DNA from: Ostrinia nubilalis
Taxonomy: Eukaryota > Arthropoda > Insecta > Lepidoptera > Crambidae
Direction of reading: 5' to 3'
DNA length: 64,000 nucleotides
NCBI RefSeq assembly: GCF_963855985.1
Contig: NC_087109.1
Coordinates: forward strand, 3,182,001-3,246,000
A model generated the notes under the pieces. It saw only the letters and a list, made by a program, of their open reading frames with translations, was not told where the DNA came from and searched no databases. The position numbers and the translations under genes are program-made. Numbering within the stretch: the stretch's first letter is position 1; each line of letters begins with the position of its first letter. Shown here piece by piece: positions 25,487 through 35,990 of the stretch.

Positions 25487-25640
25487 ATCATCATCTCAGC
25501 CATAGGACGTCCACTGCTGAACATAGGCCTCCCCCAATGCTTTCCATTTTGATCGATTGGTAGCGGCCTGCGTCCAGCGCTTCCCTGCTACCTTTATGAT
25601 GTCTTCGGTCCACCTTGTGGGTGGACGTCCCACGCTGCGT
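25487..25640 (-). mobile_element. RTE LINE 3' end
   Basis: Begins with a CATCATCATC tail and continues GGACGTCCACTGCTGAACAT to GGTGGACGTCCCACGCTGCG, the reverse complement of 34,707-34,875. Confidence 0.8.
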
Positions 25641-25869
25641 ACCTATATACCTATTCCTTTTGACTTTAGTTTAAAGTTAAGTTAAATTCCAAATACTCGT
25701 AGATGTTCGAGACTCAAAATAGATTAAAGCCCTTGTATTAATTTGATTAAATACTGAACATTTTGAGACTAAACTATTTTAGTTTATTGAATGGAATTTC
25801 AAGTGTCCTTACAGAATCCAAGTGGTTCTGTAATTAAACCTTAAAAGGCTAGATAATAATTATATTACA

Positions 25870-26069
25870 CTAGCTTTTGCCCGCGGCTTCACCCGCGTAA
25901 AATTTAATTTCTCTCATATCGTCATAAATTATAGCCTATATGTTATTCTGGGTTATAAACAATAATACTGTTAAGTTTTATTAAAATCAGTTCAGTAGTT
26001 TTTGCGTGAAAGAGTAACAAACATCCAGACATCCAAACTTTCGCATTTATAATATTAGTAGGAGTAGGA
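25870..26069 (-). mobile_element. Helitron-like element (Lep1-like)
   Basis: Reverse complement ends GAAGCCGCGGGCAAAAGCTAG and starts TCCTACTCCTACTAATATTA. Inserted at an A/T junction without duplication. Confidence 0.75.
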
Positions 26070-26890
26070 TCATCATCAAGTCATTTAGTCACCACTATAG
26101 GACCCTCTGAGTCACTAATTAATTAAAATAACTAAAAGGAACCAGACTTATTTTATTCCAATTAATTGAGAAGTAAATCAAAGCAGTCAGTGCCATTTAG
26201 ATTTATTTGCCCATCAAACTGTTTTACAGCCCATAAACTGGACAGATGAATCCGCTTCCACTCGAAACTGTTTTAATGGGAAATACAAAGTTAACAACCC
26301 ATTTTATGGTGGTTAATGGAATATCAAATGTCTGGCGTTGAAGGTCTTTTGGGGTCAATACACTATTGTTATACATTTATGAGTTAAAGACCGAGGAGAG
26401 TTGTAACCAAGACCAAGTTGTAACAAGCAGGATTTTTGCTGAATCTGTGACAATTTATCGAAATTTAGTGAATTCGTTGCTCTTTCGACATTCCACAATT
26501 TGCATAAAATTGTCAGGACTCTAATCGAAAACTCTAATCTAGTCATCGCAGCCGGAAACTCTACGTCGAAGATTTTTTATATATGACCACAATAGAGTAA
26601 TCTCTATTTTAACAACAATAAATAAAGTAATATTTTACGACACGAAAGTTTCATGACTCAGAAATTCGAGCGAATCGCCTACGTGCTAAAAACATAATGT
26701 TTTACAGCTGTGTCTTGTCGTTAATTTCCGAATGTCTGTCTATAACTAGACACACTAGATATTAGTATAATGTCCGTTTTCACCATCAATTTCTTATTTT
26801 TAAGTGACCCCTATGGACATAACAGGAATTTTGTTTTCAAAGAGGTCACTTAAAAATTTGGGATTCGAATTTTAGCACGCGTGCGGATCA
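26070..26890. other. No gene; MITE scrap
   Basis: Only short frames. 26,770-26,880 resembles the TGCCCGTTTTCACC MITE but its right end is degraded. Confidence 0.5.
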
Positions 26891-26939
26891 TCAGTGGGGT
26901 AGTATGAGTTTACATCAAACGTCATCACTGTGAGCTCGT

Positions 26940-27000
26940 TTTTTTGGGAGTTTTGGGCTGACACTGTGTAGGTTTGTTGTCAACACGAAAAGAAGAAGAA
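26940..27000 (+). mobile_element. 61-bp retroposed scrap with GAA tail
   Basis: Flanked by GTGAGCTCGT on both sides (26,930-26,939 and 27,001-27,010) and ending in AAAAGAAGAAGAA. The 10-bp duplication and simple 3' tail fit target-primed retroposition. Confidence 0.65.
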
Positions 27001-27065
27001 GTGAGCTCGTAAAAAAAATACATAAAATGTATGACGGATTGTACAGCGCCCCTAGCGGAAACTTT

Positions 27066-27333
27066 ATCGTGGTGCACCTATATCTTTTTCATAAAGGTTA
27101 CTAAACCTTTGTTTATTGTCACCTGTCCGCTTTGCAACGGAGGGAAGTCGAACCTTATCTTCGAACTCTTCCTATGTTCTTCTGATTAATTTCGTTGTGG
27201 GTCCTATGACAGTTTTAACTTTCCCCCGGGACAAACTTGACCTTCACTGGTTGGGTTTTTATATGCGGTCAAGCTGTAGATCCTGGCTACACAGGAGTTG
27301 CAGTGGTGGGAAAGAGAGGTGGGAATAGTCCCG
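27066..27333 (+). mobile_element. SINE-like element with 13-bp TSD
   Basis: TAGCGGAAACTTT flanks it at 27,053-27,065 and 27,334-27,346. It ends GGGAATAGTCCCG next to the duplication. Same family as 13,889-14,243. The long duplication fits LINE-driven insertion. Confidence 0.8.
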
Positions 27334-27510
27334 TAGCGGAAACTTTGAAGAACTAAAATTTTCATTTATTTTTTTAACGCGCTCACCAGTGAGGACGTTT
27401 GATGTAAACTTACACTAAGCCCTCTGGAACCCCACGAGAGCGGCTACATGCACACAACCAGCAGCGTCCCGCGACTTCGTACGCGTGGATCCCGTTTTTT
27501 TATCCCCTTA

Positions 27511-27867
27511 GGCCTCAGCCTCGAGTTTAGCGGGCAGCGGCGCGGGAGCGGCGGCGGCGCGGGAGCGGGGCGGGCAACGCAGACCCGTTCTCGAAACAAG
27601 CGGGCAGCTCGCGCGGCGCTTTAGCGGCGAAGTGTTGTGTTCGGGGTTGTGTTGTCGAGATATTTGTTTTTATTCGCAAACGAAATGTCTGAACAACGGC
27701 GACAATTTTATTTCGATTCAAATTTATTCCTAACGCTCGATTTATTGTGGGCAAAAGAAGGAGTGCGCTGCCCGCTCGTTGCCCGCTCCCGCGCCGCTGT
27801 TTTCGAGAACCGGTCTATTTGATTTTACGCTCCCGCCCCGCTGCCCGCTAAACTCGAGGCTGAGGCC
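27511..27867 (+). mobile_element. PIF/Harbinger-like MITE keeping a start-codon region
   Basis: GC-rich ends GGCCTCAGCCTCGAGTTTAG, flanked by TTA (27,508-27,510 and 27,868-27,870). The AT-richer centre has an ATG at 27,685 opening a 45-residue frame (MSEQRRQFYFDSNLFLTLDL then LWAKEG) that runs into the right terminal repeat. It looks like the first exon of a lost autonomous element, kept by internal deletion. Function unknown. Confidence 0.75.
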
Positions 27868-27950
27868 TTAGGGGTGGAGTTTCGTAAAATCATTTCTTAG
27901 CGGATGCCTACGTCATAATATCTACCTGCATACCAAACAGCCCGATCCGT

Positions 27951-28072
27951 CCAGTGGTTTGGGCTGTGCGTTGATTGATCACTATGTCGGTCAGTCAGTC
28001 ACCTTTGAGTCCAGTGGTTTGGGCTGTGCGTTGAGAGATCACTATGTCAGTCAGTCAGTCACCTTTGAGTTA
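27951..28072 (+). repeat. Tandem pair of about 60 bp, retroposon tail
   Basis: CCAGTGGTTTGGGCTGTGCG to CAGTCAGTCACCTTTGAGT occurs twice, followed by TTATATTTATATACGC, the tail of a common lepidopteran retroposon. Confidence 0.7.
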
Positions 28073-28245
28073 TATTTATATACGCACGCCACAGATTAGA
28101 GAGACTATAATATCCAACGCGTGCTGAAATCCGCATCACAGGAAAAAGGAACTTACTGAAAAAAACAATTGAAAACAACTTAAAGGCGGAAGCCTTTGTT
28201 TTTCTCGACAAGAAAACCCACTCATGGCATATTTATTATTCAGTG

Positions 28246-28380
28246 TGCTTACCATGAGTTTACGTTAGTAGGTGTGCTAGCGAGTACATAAAAAAAATCT
28301 ATCAAGATTTTATTTCTTGAAAGTAGCCGCTAGGGGCGCTGCACAATATGCACACATAACGTAAACTCATGGTAAGCACA
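28246..28380. mobile_element. MITE with GTGCTTACCATGAGTTTACG ends
   Basis: Inverted ends GTGCTTACCATGAGTTTACG; the middle GCCGCTAGGGGCGCTG is the reverse complement of part of the TAGTGTGAGTTTAC family core, so a distant relative. Confidence 0.7.
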
Positions 28381-28584
28381 AGTTTAGAGTTTCACTTTAG
28401 AATTTCCGTCAGATAAGGGATTCGGGCCTACAGATAAGTCAATTTACAGTATAGTTTCAAGGGGATGTGGGCTTATAGAAAGTGTCTGATTAACAAGATA
28501 GGATAATAATGGGTTTTCCAAGTTGCCAGGACACCGCAGCCAGGGTTTATACGGATACTAAACTAATTTAGGAGTTAAATCCTC

Positions 28585-28965
28585 TAAAAGTGATAGGCCA
28601 ATGGTTTCGGTATTGGACTGCCGATTTCTGAAGACCTTTCGTCACTAGTTTGATCCTCTTTGACCGCTGGCCTTATTTTGGTGAACTTTAGCTTTGTTAG
28701 ATGAGTTAACTGGAAATATGTATTAGCAATTTGTTCACTACACCAATTTTTGGTGCCCCCCACCCCGAAAATGGATTTTGGGCTATCAGACACCAAATCA
28801 TAGCATGTCATAGTGAATAGGCACTTTGGTACAGATATTTACCATCCTAGACTGCATCCCACTTAACATCAGGTGCGATTGTGGTCAAATACCTGCCTTG
28901 TTATCCATAAAAAAAATGTCAGGGCCTTCCTGAAACATGACCCCAGATATTAAGTCAAGTAACAT
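28585..28965 (+). mobile_element. Degenerate tRNA-derived SINE
   Basis: GATAGGCCAATGGTTTCGG resembles an A box and CACTAGTTTGATCCTC a B box; the body continues for about 300 bases. No cloverleaf can be closed. Confidence 0.5.
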
Positions 28966-29650
28966 TATACGAGGAAAACCTCACTTCCTCATACAATGTT
29001 CCTAAAGATAAAAAGGACCTTCAAAGTTTCAGAACATCTCACAACATTTTTATAGCAACTTAGCAATGAATAAAGCATATCCCTTAAAAGTAAAATCGAG
29101 TCGCCTATTAAACTTATTAATAAACTTTGTGAACTCGTGCAAAGTCGTTAGAAGTAAAAAATCCAATTGGATATGACATTTATATTTTTGACGAATTTTT
29201 CCCTTGTGAATTAGTCAAAAAATTTAGCGAGCCAAATGGCTTACATTAATATTATAAATGTGAAACTGTCTGTTACCTTGAAAGATTACTGTTTTCTTTG
29301 TAAAATTTGGGAAATAGAGATTAGAGGACCTTGAAAAAGGACTAGGGACTAATAGGTACATTAATCAATTGTGGTAAGGGCTAAGGGATCAAACCGCCAT
29401 TGAGTTATAATGTACTATCGCCAACAGTGAAAGTCATGTCATCTCGTTCTATCGCAAAAAATCGCCATTTGATTAGAGCGAGAGCAAAAACGGAAATGGA
29501 TAGTTAACAGTGTGGGCGTGTGTACTACGTAGTAATATTACTTCAATGCAAACCGCAAAACTCGAGATTCGCAATTAATTAGACAATATTACGGAGAAAA
29601 CACACACGACAAAATGTCACAATTCAAATTCAAATAATTTATTTTGTAAG
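28966..29650. other. No gene seen
   Basis: AT-rich sequence with no long open frame or repeat that I recognise. Confidence 0.5.
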
Positions 29651-29655
29651 ACGTA

Positions 29656-29770
29656 TGCCCGTTCTCACCATCACTCCCTAACTTTTAAGTGACACCTATA
29701 GTTTATACACCACCTTTATTTAACAGGAAATTTGTTTTCAAAGGGGTCCTGTTGATGGTGAAAACGGGCA
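29656..29770. mobile_element. MITE, TGCCCGTTTTCACCATC family
   Basis: Complete copy with ends TGCCCGTTCTCACC and GGTGAAAACGGGCA. Partial copies are near 17,870, 24,440, 26,770 and 45,170. Confidence 0.7.
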
Positions 29771-29779
29771 GTAGACTCT

Positions 29780-30175
29780 CAAACAGCACTTTTACACTTC
29801 TCAACCCTACCACTGCTTCGGGACAATATGGGCCAGTGCTGAGAAGAAGCAGCGCAAGAAACTCAGTCATAGTTACTGAATACTGAGTATAGTTCTTGCA
29901 ACTCACGAAAGCATGTGAGCTTTACTTGTGTGTGTACGTGTACAATGTACATGCACATAACGATAGTGTAAAACTTTCGAAAACTGAACAGTAGCAAGCC
30001 ACCACACATGTAAAGCTCACTCGCCTTAATTATGTTAGTGACTGAGTTTCTTGCGCTGCTTATTCTCATCACTGGCCCATTTATGTCCCGGAGCAGTGGT
30101 AGGGTTAATATTGGAATGTCAAGTGTAAAAGTGCTTCTTAAAAGCCTGCTTGCAAAAATAAAAATTTTTTTATGA
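29780..30175. repeat. Inverted pair of the retroposon tail module
   Basis: 29,780-29,890 is on the minus strand and 30,040-30,175 on the plus strand. Both carry CAGTCACT/TGAGTTTCTTGCGCTGCT-like text and CCCATTTATGTCCCGGAGC-like text, facing outward around 150 bases of other sequence. Confidence 0.6.
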
Positions 30176-30569
30176 GTTTTTTATTAACGCCTCTTTTCAA
30201 AGATTTTACCAAATTAAAAGAGCAAAACAAGTCACTTTGATGTTGCCAGAATATTTTCCTTAATTATTTACCAGTGCCAAATGTCGCGGAAATAATTTTA
30301 CAAAAATCAATAATTAATTGAGAAGAGGCGCGCGTGATTTACAAATTCCGAGAAAGACACAAAATTCACTAATGGCGGAAATGCGAAATATAAATGAGTA
30401 CCTACTTAATAAAACACTCAACCGAAGTAAACTGAATTTAACTGTCGAAAGTCGGTTTCTTGAAAGCCTTCCTCAACATCAAACTTTTAACGAACCTTTA
30501 AGGTCTAAATTATTACTAACTAGCGGCCGCCCGCGACTTCGTACGCGTGTACCTCGTTTTACTCCCTAA

Positions 30570-30687
30570 GGCTGGGTTGCACCATCTTACTTTAACTTTG
30601 ACAAACGTCAAAAATCTGTCAACTCCCATACAAAAATCACCGGTTATCGTCATAGTTACTGTCAAAAATAGGTGGTGCAACTCAGCC
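30570..30687. mobile_element. MITE, GGCTGGGTTGCACCATC family
   Basis: Second copy of the family at 19,483-19,600: GGCTGGGTTGCACCATCTTA to GGTGGTGCAACTCAGCC. Confidence 0.75.
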
Positions 30688-30844
30688 TTAGTTCATAAAA
30701 TCTGTTGTTAGATATCATGTTGATAGATGGCGTTTCACGGCTTCCCCCGCATGAATTTACAAACGTCAAAAACAGGAGTTTGTCCAGCGCTGTAGATTTT
30801 AACCAATGAAGATAGATGGCGATTTTAGACACGTCTTATTTATT

Positions 30845-31012
30845 TATTGAAATTTATTTGTCACATATCGTCATAAATTATGGCCTATAATATGTTAATC
30901 TGGGTTATAAACAACAATACTGTAAAGTTTCAACAAAATCCGTTCAGAAGTTTTTGCGTGAAAGAGTAACAAACATCCAGACATCCACACAAACTTTCGC
31001 ATTTATAATGTT
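30845..31012 (-). mobile_element. Helitron-like element, 3' end missing
   Basis: Internal and 5' part of the Lep1-like family (TTTGTCACATATCGTCATAA to CGCATTTATAATGTTTGTAC). The conserved CTAG end is lost. Confidence 0.65.
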
Positions 31013-31029
31013 TGTACGCTTTGGAGCTC

Positions 31030-31735
31030 ACGGGTCAAAAGTGGCCCGGTCCTTTATAAGGCTTGCGTGGGGATACAGATCCAACACGTAGAGGCCGTTT
31101 TAAGCGCAAAATAATCGACAAAAGTGAAAGTGGTGCACATGCTGGATCTAGTCTCTGACTATATCATAGGATGTAGCCAGTGACCATCCCCAGCCTGTGC
31201 ACAGGAGCTATTGCAGTTATTGAAGAATGGACTAGGGTTATGGATGAAGGATGGAGGGACTGGTTACTGGGCTATGGATGGAGACTACGGGACACCTGCC
31301 TGGTTCATAGTCTCTGACTGAAAAAATGGCAGGCGGTGACTAGCCAGCGACTAAATGGGCCCCCCCTGGCGTCATGGGTCGTATAGACCGGACTGAGGGG
31401 CAACATTGGCGTCTGACAGCTCAGGGGTGTAGAGAGGTGTGCTGCGCTTTCTCCGAGGTTACTCGCGGCGTTATGCCCTTTAACACTTCCACCCCTGGAG
31501 CATATAGCTCTAGCGAATCCACTCTGGCCGGCCGGTTAAGGCAAGCCAGAGGTGAAAGTCCTGCAGACCCTCTCGGTTTCCACTTCGGCAAGCCGAAGAC
31601 GAGGGTCTTGACCGACTCTCGGGAGCACTCGGATTAACAACTGGCCCCGTGGTGTCGCTACTCACCAACAGCTCGCCACAAAGCTGCCCTGCGGGGCTCA
31701 CCAACAGCTCGCCACAAAGCTGCCCTGCGGGGGCA
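31030..31735. repeat. Unclassified GC-rich retroposon-like repeat
   Basis: GC-richer than its surroundings, containing GCCGGCCGGTTAAGGCAAGC and ending in a tandem pair of about 35 bases (CACCAACAGCTCGCCACAAA) then CATTTATAATATTATTATT. The end looks like a LINE or SINE 3' terminus. I cannot place the family; the 87-residue open frame inside shows no motif. Confidence 0.4.
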
Positions 31736-32783
31736 TTTATAATATTATTATTATATTATTATTAAGTAGGATTGCCTAGATATTAGGTACTTAACATGTA
31801 TTGTTACGAAATTCTCAGTGGAAGATTTTAAAAAATATGTTGAGGTTGACTTGATTTCGTCAAAAAACTTTTGATACCTTTTCAAGAAAAGCAGGTCATT
31901 GTTGAATAAAATAATTAGGAAGTTCCGTTAACGTGTAAAAGTGCTTTTTAAAAGCCCATTTTTTTAAATGCTGGACAAGGCAGGTATTTGACCGCAATCG
32001 CACCTGGTGTTAAGTGAGATGCAGTCTAGGATGGTACATATCTGCCCTGTATGCAAAAATAAATGAGTTTTTTACGATGTAATTAGGAAGTTAATAGAAT
32101 CATTACAGAAAATATCAAGAATATCAATGTAGTGTAATTCTAAAAAACAAGTTTGTTTACGTTTCCGCCCAAACCGCTTGTCCTCTGTCTATTAACGCGC
32201 TGTAATGTAAACATATTACTGTAAACATAATTTTTCGCTTTCCATCAGCATTCCAAACGTTTGCTCCAACGTTGGAAACGGGGTGCCAAGGAACTTTTGA
32301 ATGACCTCTGATGAAACTTTGTACAAGGTCACAAACCTCTTGTCCTATTTTGTGAGACATCATAGGCATATACGTCTGAGTTAGTATAATTAATAAGTAC
32401 TACGTACAGAAGGTTTTCTTCGCGAAGGTATTTAAAAAAATATAATATGCTCAATGTCGTTAACAATATGCTAATGTAATTTAGCTTGTCTCAGGAGTCG
32501 AGCACCATTTTGTTGACAAACGTCAGTGATCGGTACTGCGCCGAAGCCATAGGGCTGACTGACTTCGGTAAAATAATGTGTGACGTGAGGTGCCAAACTG
32601 CGGAAAACGGCGGAGGAAATACATGAATAAGCATGAATTATATTTTGTGTTTCTATTATTATTCAGGCAGTTAAAATACTGCACAGTATTAATTACACCA
32701 CTGTTTTCACACACATAGTTTATATTGCCTTTACAATGCAGATGGGTGAAAAATACACGTGCGTGCGTCAATGCTCACTCTTG

Positions 32784-32916
32784 AGTACACCGTCAAATAG
32801 TTCGTGACACCCAAAGTGGCCAAAAAGTTGACATCACAACCTTATCCAATTGGAGCAAAGAAGTACGAACTTTATGGCTAGTTTGGGTGTCACGAATTAT
32901 TTGACGCTGACTGTAC
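32784..32916. mobile_element. MITE, GTACACCGTCAAATAGTTCG ends
   Basis: Left GTACACCGTCAAATAGTTCG, right CGAATTATTTGACGCTGACTGTAC. This intact copy identifies the split one at 12,307-13,052. Confidence 0.75.
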
Positions 32917-32948
32917 CTTAACGTGTCTTCTTATACATTGAACCATTA

Positions 32949-33552
32949 GACTAAGAGCTAGGGAACGCCAGACCTACGTCATTTTATAAAAGCTGAAAGT
33001 TTGTCAGCGTATGCTCCCAATATAGAATACAATGTTGGTGAATTATGAAGTTTGGGTCATCGTGGCTTTGGCAGCTAACTTTTACGGTGGCTTTTTCTGT
33101 ATATTCAATAGACTGTAATTCTACTAACGTTATACCATAAAATCTGATTTTTATTTATAACTAGCTGACCCGGCGAACTTTGTTTCGCCTTAATGGCAAT
33201 AAATAAGCAGACTTTTTTTTTATTTCGAACGGGATAAAAAGTATCCTATGTCCTTCTCCTGGCTCTAAACTACCTCCCTGACAATTTTCAGCTAAATCGG
33301 TTCAGCCGTTCTTGAGTTATAAGTGGAGTAACTAACACGACTTTCTTTTATATATATAGATATTTGGGCAATAACTAGAAGTAGTTTCCTCATCAGAAAG
33401 ACAGTTTTGACTTTTTTTTAGGATAGCTGCCAAAGCCACGATGGACCAAACTTCATAATTCACCAACATTATATCCTACATTGGGAGCATACGCTGACAA
33501 ACTTTCAGCTTTTATAAAATGACGTAGGTCTGGCGTTCACTAGCTCTTAGTC
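32949..33552. mobile_element. TA-duplication MITE, short relative of 344-2055
   Basis: Ends GACTAAGAGCTAG; TA on both sides (32,947-32,948 and 33,553-33,554). The inner arms match the 344-2055 element for the first 60-130 bases, then differ. A Helitron-like element sits in its centre. It lies about 225 bases upstream of the receptor exon. Confidence 0.85.
33161..33360 (-). mobile_element. Helitron-like element, GACCCGGCGAACTTTG family
   Basis: On the minus strand it starts TCTATATATATAAAAGAAAG and ends GCCGGGTCAGCTAG, between A and T. Nested in the MITE at 32,949-33,552. Confidence 0.75.
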
Positions 33553-33777
33553 TACATCCTTTGGGACATCAAATTTTTTTTAGAATAATCGATAAAAAGA
33601 TATTAGCGGTAATGTCCCGCCAAGCTGAGCAAATATGTCTTATTGTCACTGTATAATTGCTATCCGGCTATATGTATGCTATAATACAACATACATCTTG
33701 TGTGAAATGTCACATAGACATTATTTACATAACAAACATTTACCCAACATCTAATAAAAATTCTTTCCTTGTTTCAG

Positions 33778-33831
33778 ATGTACAATGCGGTAGAAAAACA
33801 AGTCGCCAACCCAACGGAAAAGCATTTATAA
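33778..33831 (+). promoter_or_regulatory. Upstream ORF in the receptor 5' exon
   Basis: A good acceptor (TTTCCTTGTTTCAG, ending at 33,777) opens an exon whose first three bases are ATG. That ATG starts a 17-codon frame ending at TAA 33,829-33,831, ten bases before the receptor ATG at 33,842. If this acceptor is used, ribosomes must reinitiate or scan past it, so the small frame could dampen receptor translation. Confidence 0.5.
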
Positions 33832-33841
33832 AAACAGAAAA

Positions 33842-34405
33842 ATGTTTACGAACGCAATTGTAGTCATTGGTCTATTTTTAACCGTAACCCACGGTGTTGA
33901 TGTTAACTCTAATGAAGAATCCAATGAAACGAGAATGAAAACAAACAATGAATTAGACCCCAATTATGTTAATGAAGCTAATGATATAGACGATAATGAA
34001 TTAAAAGTAGAAGATATAAGTAAATATGAACAGAGTGAGCTAAAACAGTTGAATGTTGAAGTTAATAAAACAGAAGAATGTGTGGGTTCTGAAGAGTACT
34101 GTAATATGACCAAAGAAGAATACATGACCATGTTAAATGATTACATCTACCCGCAAACTTACGAATGGGTTTTGATTGGGACGCACACAGTTGTATTTAT
34201 AATTGGACTTATGGGCAATGCGTTAGTGTGCATAGCTGTTTATAGAAACCACACCATGAGGACTGTCACAAATTACTTCATAGTGAATTTGGCGGTAGCA
34301 GACTTCATGGTGATCCTATTCTGCCTTCCACCTACAGTCCTATGGGACGTGACAGAGACATGGTTTTTGGGGAACGTGTTGTGCAAATTGCTACTCTATT
34401 TCCAG
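33842..34405 (+). CDS. Allatotropin/orexin-type neuropeptide GPCR, exon with TM1-TM3 start
   Basis: Encodes the first 188 residues of a rhodopsin-class receptor. Residues 1-18 are hydrophobic and signal-peptide-like, followed by a long acidic ectodomain with N-glycosylation sites at N28, N75 and N88. TM1 (about 109-134) has the G125-N126 pair. TM2 (about 145-165) has NLAVAD with the conserved Asp154. The family phrase MRTVTNYFIVNLAVAD and the TM3 cysteine (C181) are present. These features match orexin receptors and their insect counterparts, the allatotropin receptors. The exon ends in phase 0 at a GTAAGA donor (34,406) and joins in frame to 47,279. A downstream open stretch to 34,495 is intron read-through. 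Assignment to the allatotropin group rather than another insect neuropeptide receptor is inference. Confidence 0.8.
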
Positions 34406-34706
34406 GTAAGAGACTTGACTTTTATTTGCAAGGAATTTTTAATATGTGGCAAAATATTTCAATATCGTGAGATACTTTGGTACTTACGCGTGTAAAAACA
34501 TAAACAGAGTCTTAGGGAATGTTACGAAATGAAATTCCTTGATATGGTTTTTGAGGTTGCTTTCCTTATTTTCACATAATTCTAAGAAAGCCAATAAGAC
34601 TTATTATAAGTACCTACCTAATCATCTTTCGATAATATTCTGTATACATTCTTGGGATAAATTATTTTTACCAAATTATTGGAGTGGAGTCCATGTACCG
34701 AAAAAT

Positions 34707-34875
34707 GCAGCGTGGGACGTCCACCCACAAGGTGGACCGACCTCATAAAGGTAACAGGAAGGCGCTGGATGCAGGCCGCTACCAACCGGGCGATGTGGAA
34801 GTCATTGGGGGAGGCCTATGTTCAGCAGTGGACGTCCTGTGGCTGAAATGATGATGATGATGATGATGAATCACC
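34707..34875 (+). mobile_element. RTE LINE 3' end
   Basis: GCGTGGGACGTCCACCCACA continues to GGAGGCCTATGTTCAGCAGT, then a GATGATGATGATGA tail. Coding end of an RTE-type LINE, in the receptor intron. Confidence 0.8.
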
Positions 34876-34879
34876 TTTA

Positions 34880-35425
34880 TGTTACCTATTTTTATGAGTG
34901 ACAAAAATAATAAGATACCTGGCTGAGCCCGAAGTCGTTAAAATGGTGTATCGTGCACTGTGTCAGTCGGTTCTGTCATACTGTATCCCAATTTGGGGTG
35001 GAGCTGGGGGAACTGTTATGCTAAACTTGGAAAGAGCGCAGAGAGCCATCTTAAAAATAATGACCAAGAAGCACATTCAATACCCCACTAACCAATTATA
35101 TTCAGAGTGTCAGATACTGTCTGTACGGCAATTATATGTTCTTCGGTGCATTTTGCGAAAGCACGCTACTCTTCCATTTGATGCAAACATTCTCTCACAG
35201 AGATGCGCTACTGCCAAAGTATGTAGCCTAAAAATTTGTAGAACGACTTTTGCAAAACGCCAGTACGATGCCCTTTCCTGTAAACTGTACAATACACTGC
35301 ATAAATTCACATCCATATACAACTTAAATAGATATGAAGTGGTTAAGAATGTCACAACATAATTATCTCCAGAACCTATCCTATGCAGACACCGAAAATC
35401 TTCTAAAATAAATAAATAAAAGAAC
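34880..35425 (+). pseudogene. Non-LTR reverse transcriptase, C-terminal fragment
   Basis: A frame of 154 residues (34,898-35,362) with VYRALCQSVLSYCIPIWGG and LERAQRAILKIM, typical of the region after the catalytic domain in Jockey/CR1-like ORF2. It ends at a stop followed by an AATAAATAAATAAA tail. 5'-truncated and lying just after another LINE tail. Confidence 0.75.
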
Positions 35426-35433
35426 GTAGTATT

Positions 35434-35526
35434 CATCACACACATATACACACACACACCACACACACATACACACACCACCCACATACACACACCACAC
35501 ACATACAAACACAACACAAAAACATT
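35434..35526. repeat. CA-rich microsatellite
   Basis: Irregular runs of CACACA with ACATACACAC interruptions directly after the LINE tail. Confidence 0.9.
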
Positions 35527-35553
35527 CACACTATTTATCCTCTCATGTATACT

Positions 35554-35675
35554 TGGGCTTGGTTGCGCCACCTTATTTTGACCGTAACAGTTACAATAAC
35601 CGGTGCTTTTTGTATGGAGTTTGACAGATTTTTGACGTTCGTCAAAGTCAGGGTAAGATGGTGCAGCTCAGCCTT
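35554..35675. mobile_element. MITE, GGCTGGGTTGCACC family, third copy
   Basis: GGGCTTGGTTGCGCCACCTT to AAGATGGTGCAGCTCAGCC, with GACAGATTTTTGACGTTCGT inside as in the copies at 19.5 and 30.6 kb (opposite orientation). Confidence 0.7.
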
Positions 35676-35990
35676 GGTAATTAATGATTTGTTTTTATTT
35701 TTATCTTTTCCCTCTTTGTATACCTATCTTAATAATTTTTATGTAACTCAGTAATCCACTTCCTGGTTGCTTAAACACTGTCCTGTGATTTTATTTTTGT
35801 TAAATCCGTTTGAGGAATCACTGATCCTGATAATACAGTTTTTTACTAGTTTCCGGGTCAGAATCCAAGTTTTTGTGACACTAAAAATTAAAACTAACCC
35901 GAGTAGTAAGAGTAACGTAGTTTTACTAATTACTTACTATTGTAAATTACTGGGTTGTTTAAGTGAATAAATATTTATTATTATTTATTA

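Larger units (their letters stand above)
26893..27420. mobile_element. MITE, TAGTGTGAGTTTAC family, carrying two insertions
   Basis: Left end TAGTATGAGTTTACATCAAA and right end GATGTAAACTTACACTAAGC. The body is broken twice, at 26,940-27,000 and 27,066-27,333, each with its own target duplication. Confidence 0.8.

Noticed and set aside
30318..30569. 83-residue plus-strand frame
   Set aside because: It ends in a Helitron end scrap (CGCGACTTCGTACGCG) and shows no domain.
34406..34495. Extension of the receptor frame past 34,405
   Set aside because: It begins exactly at a GTAAGA donor and the family continues at 47,279, so it is intron read-through.
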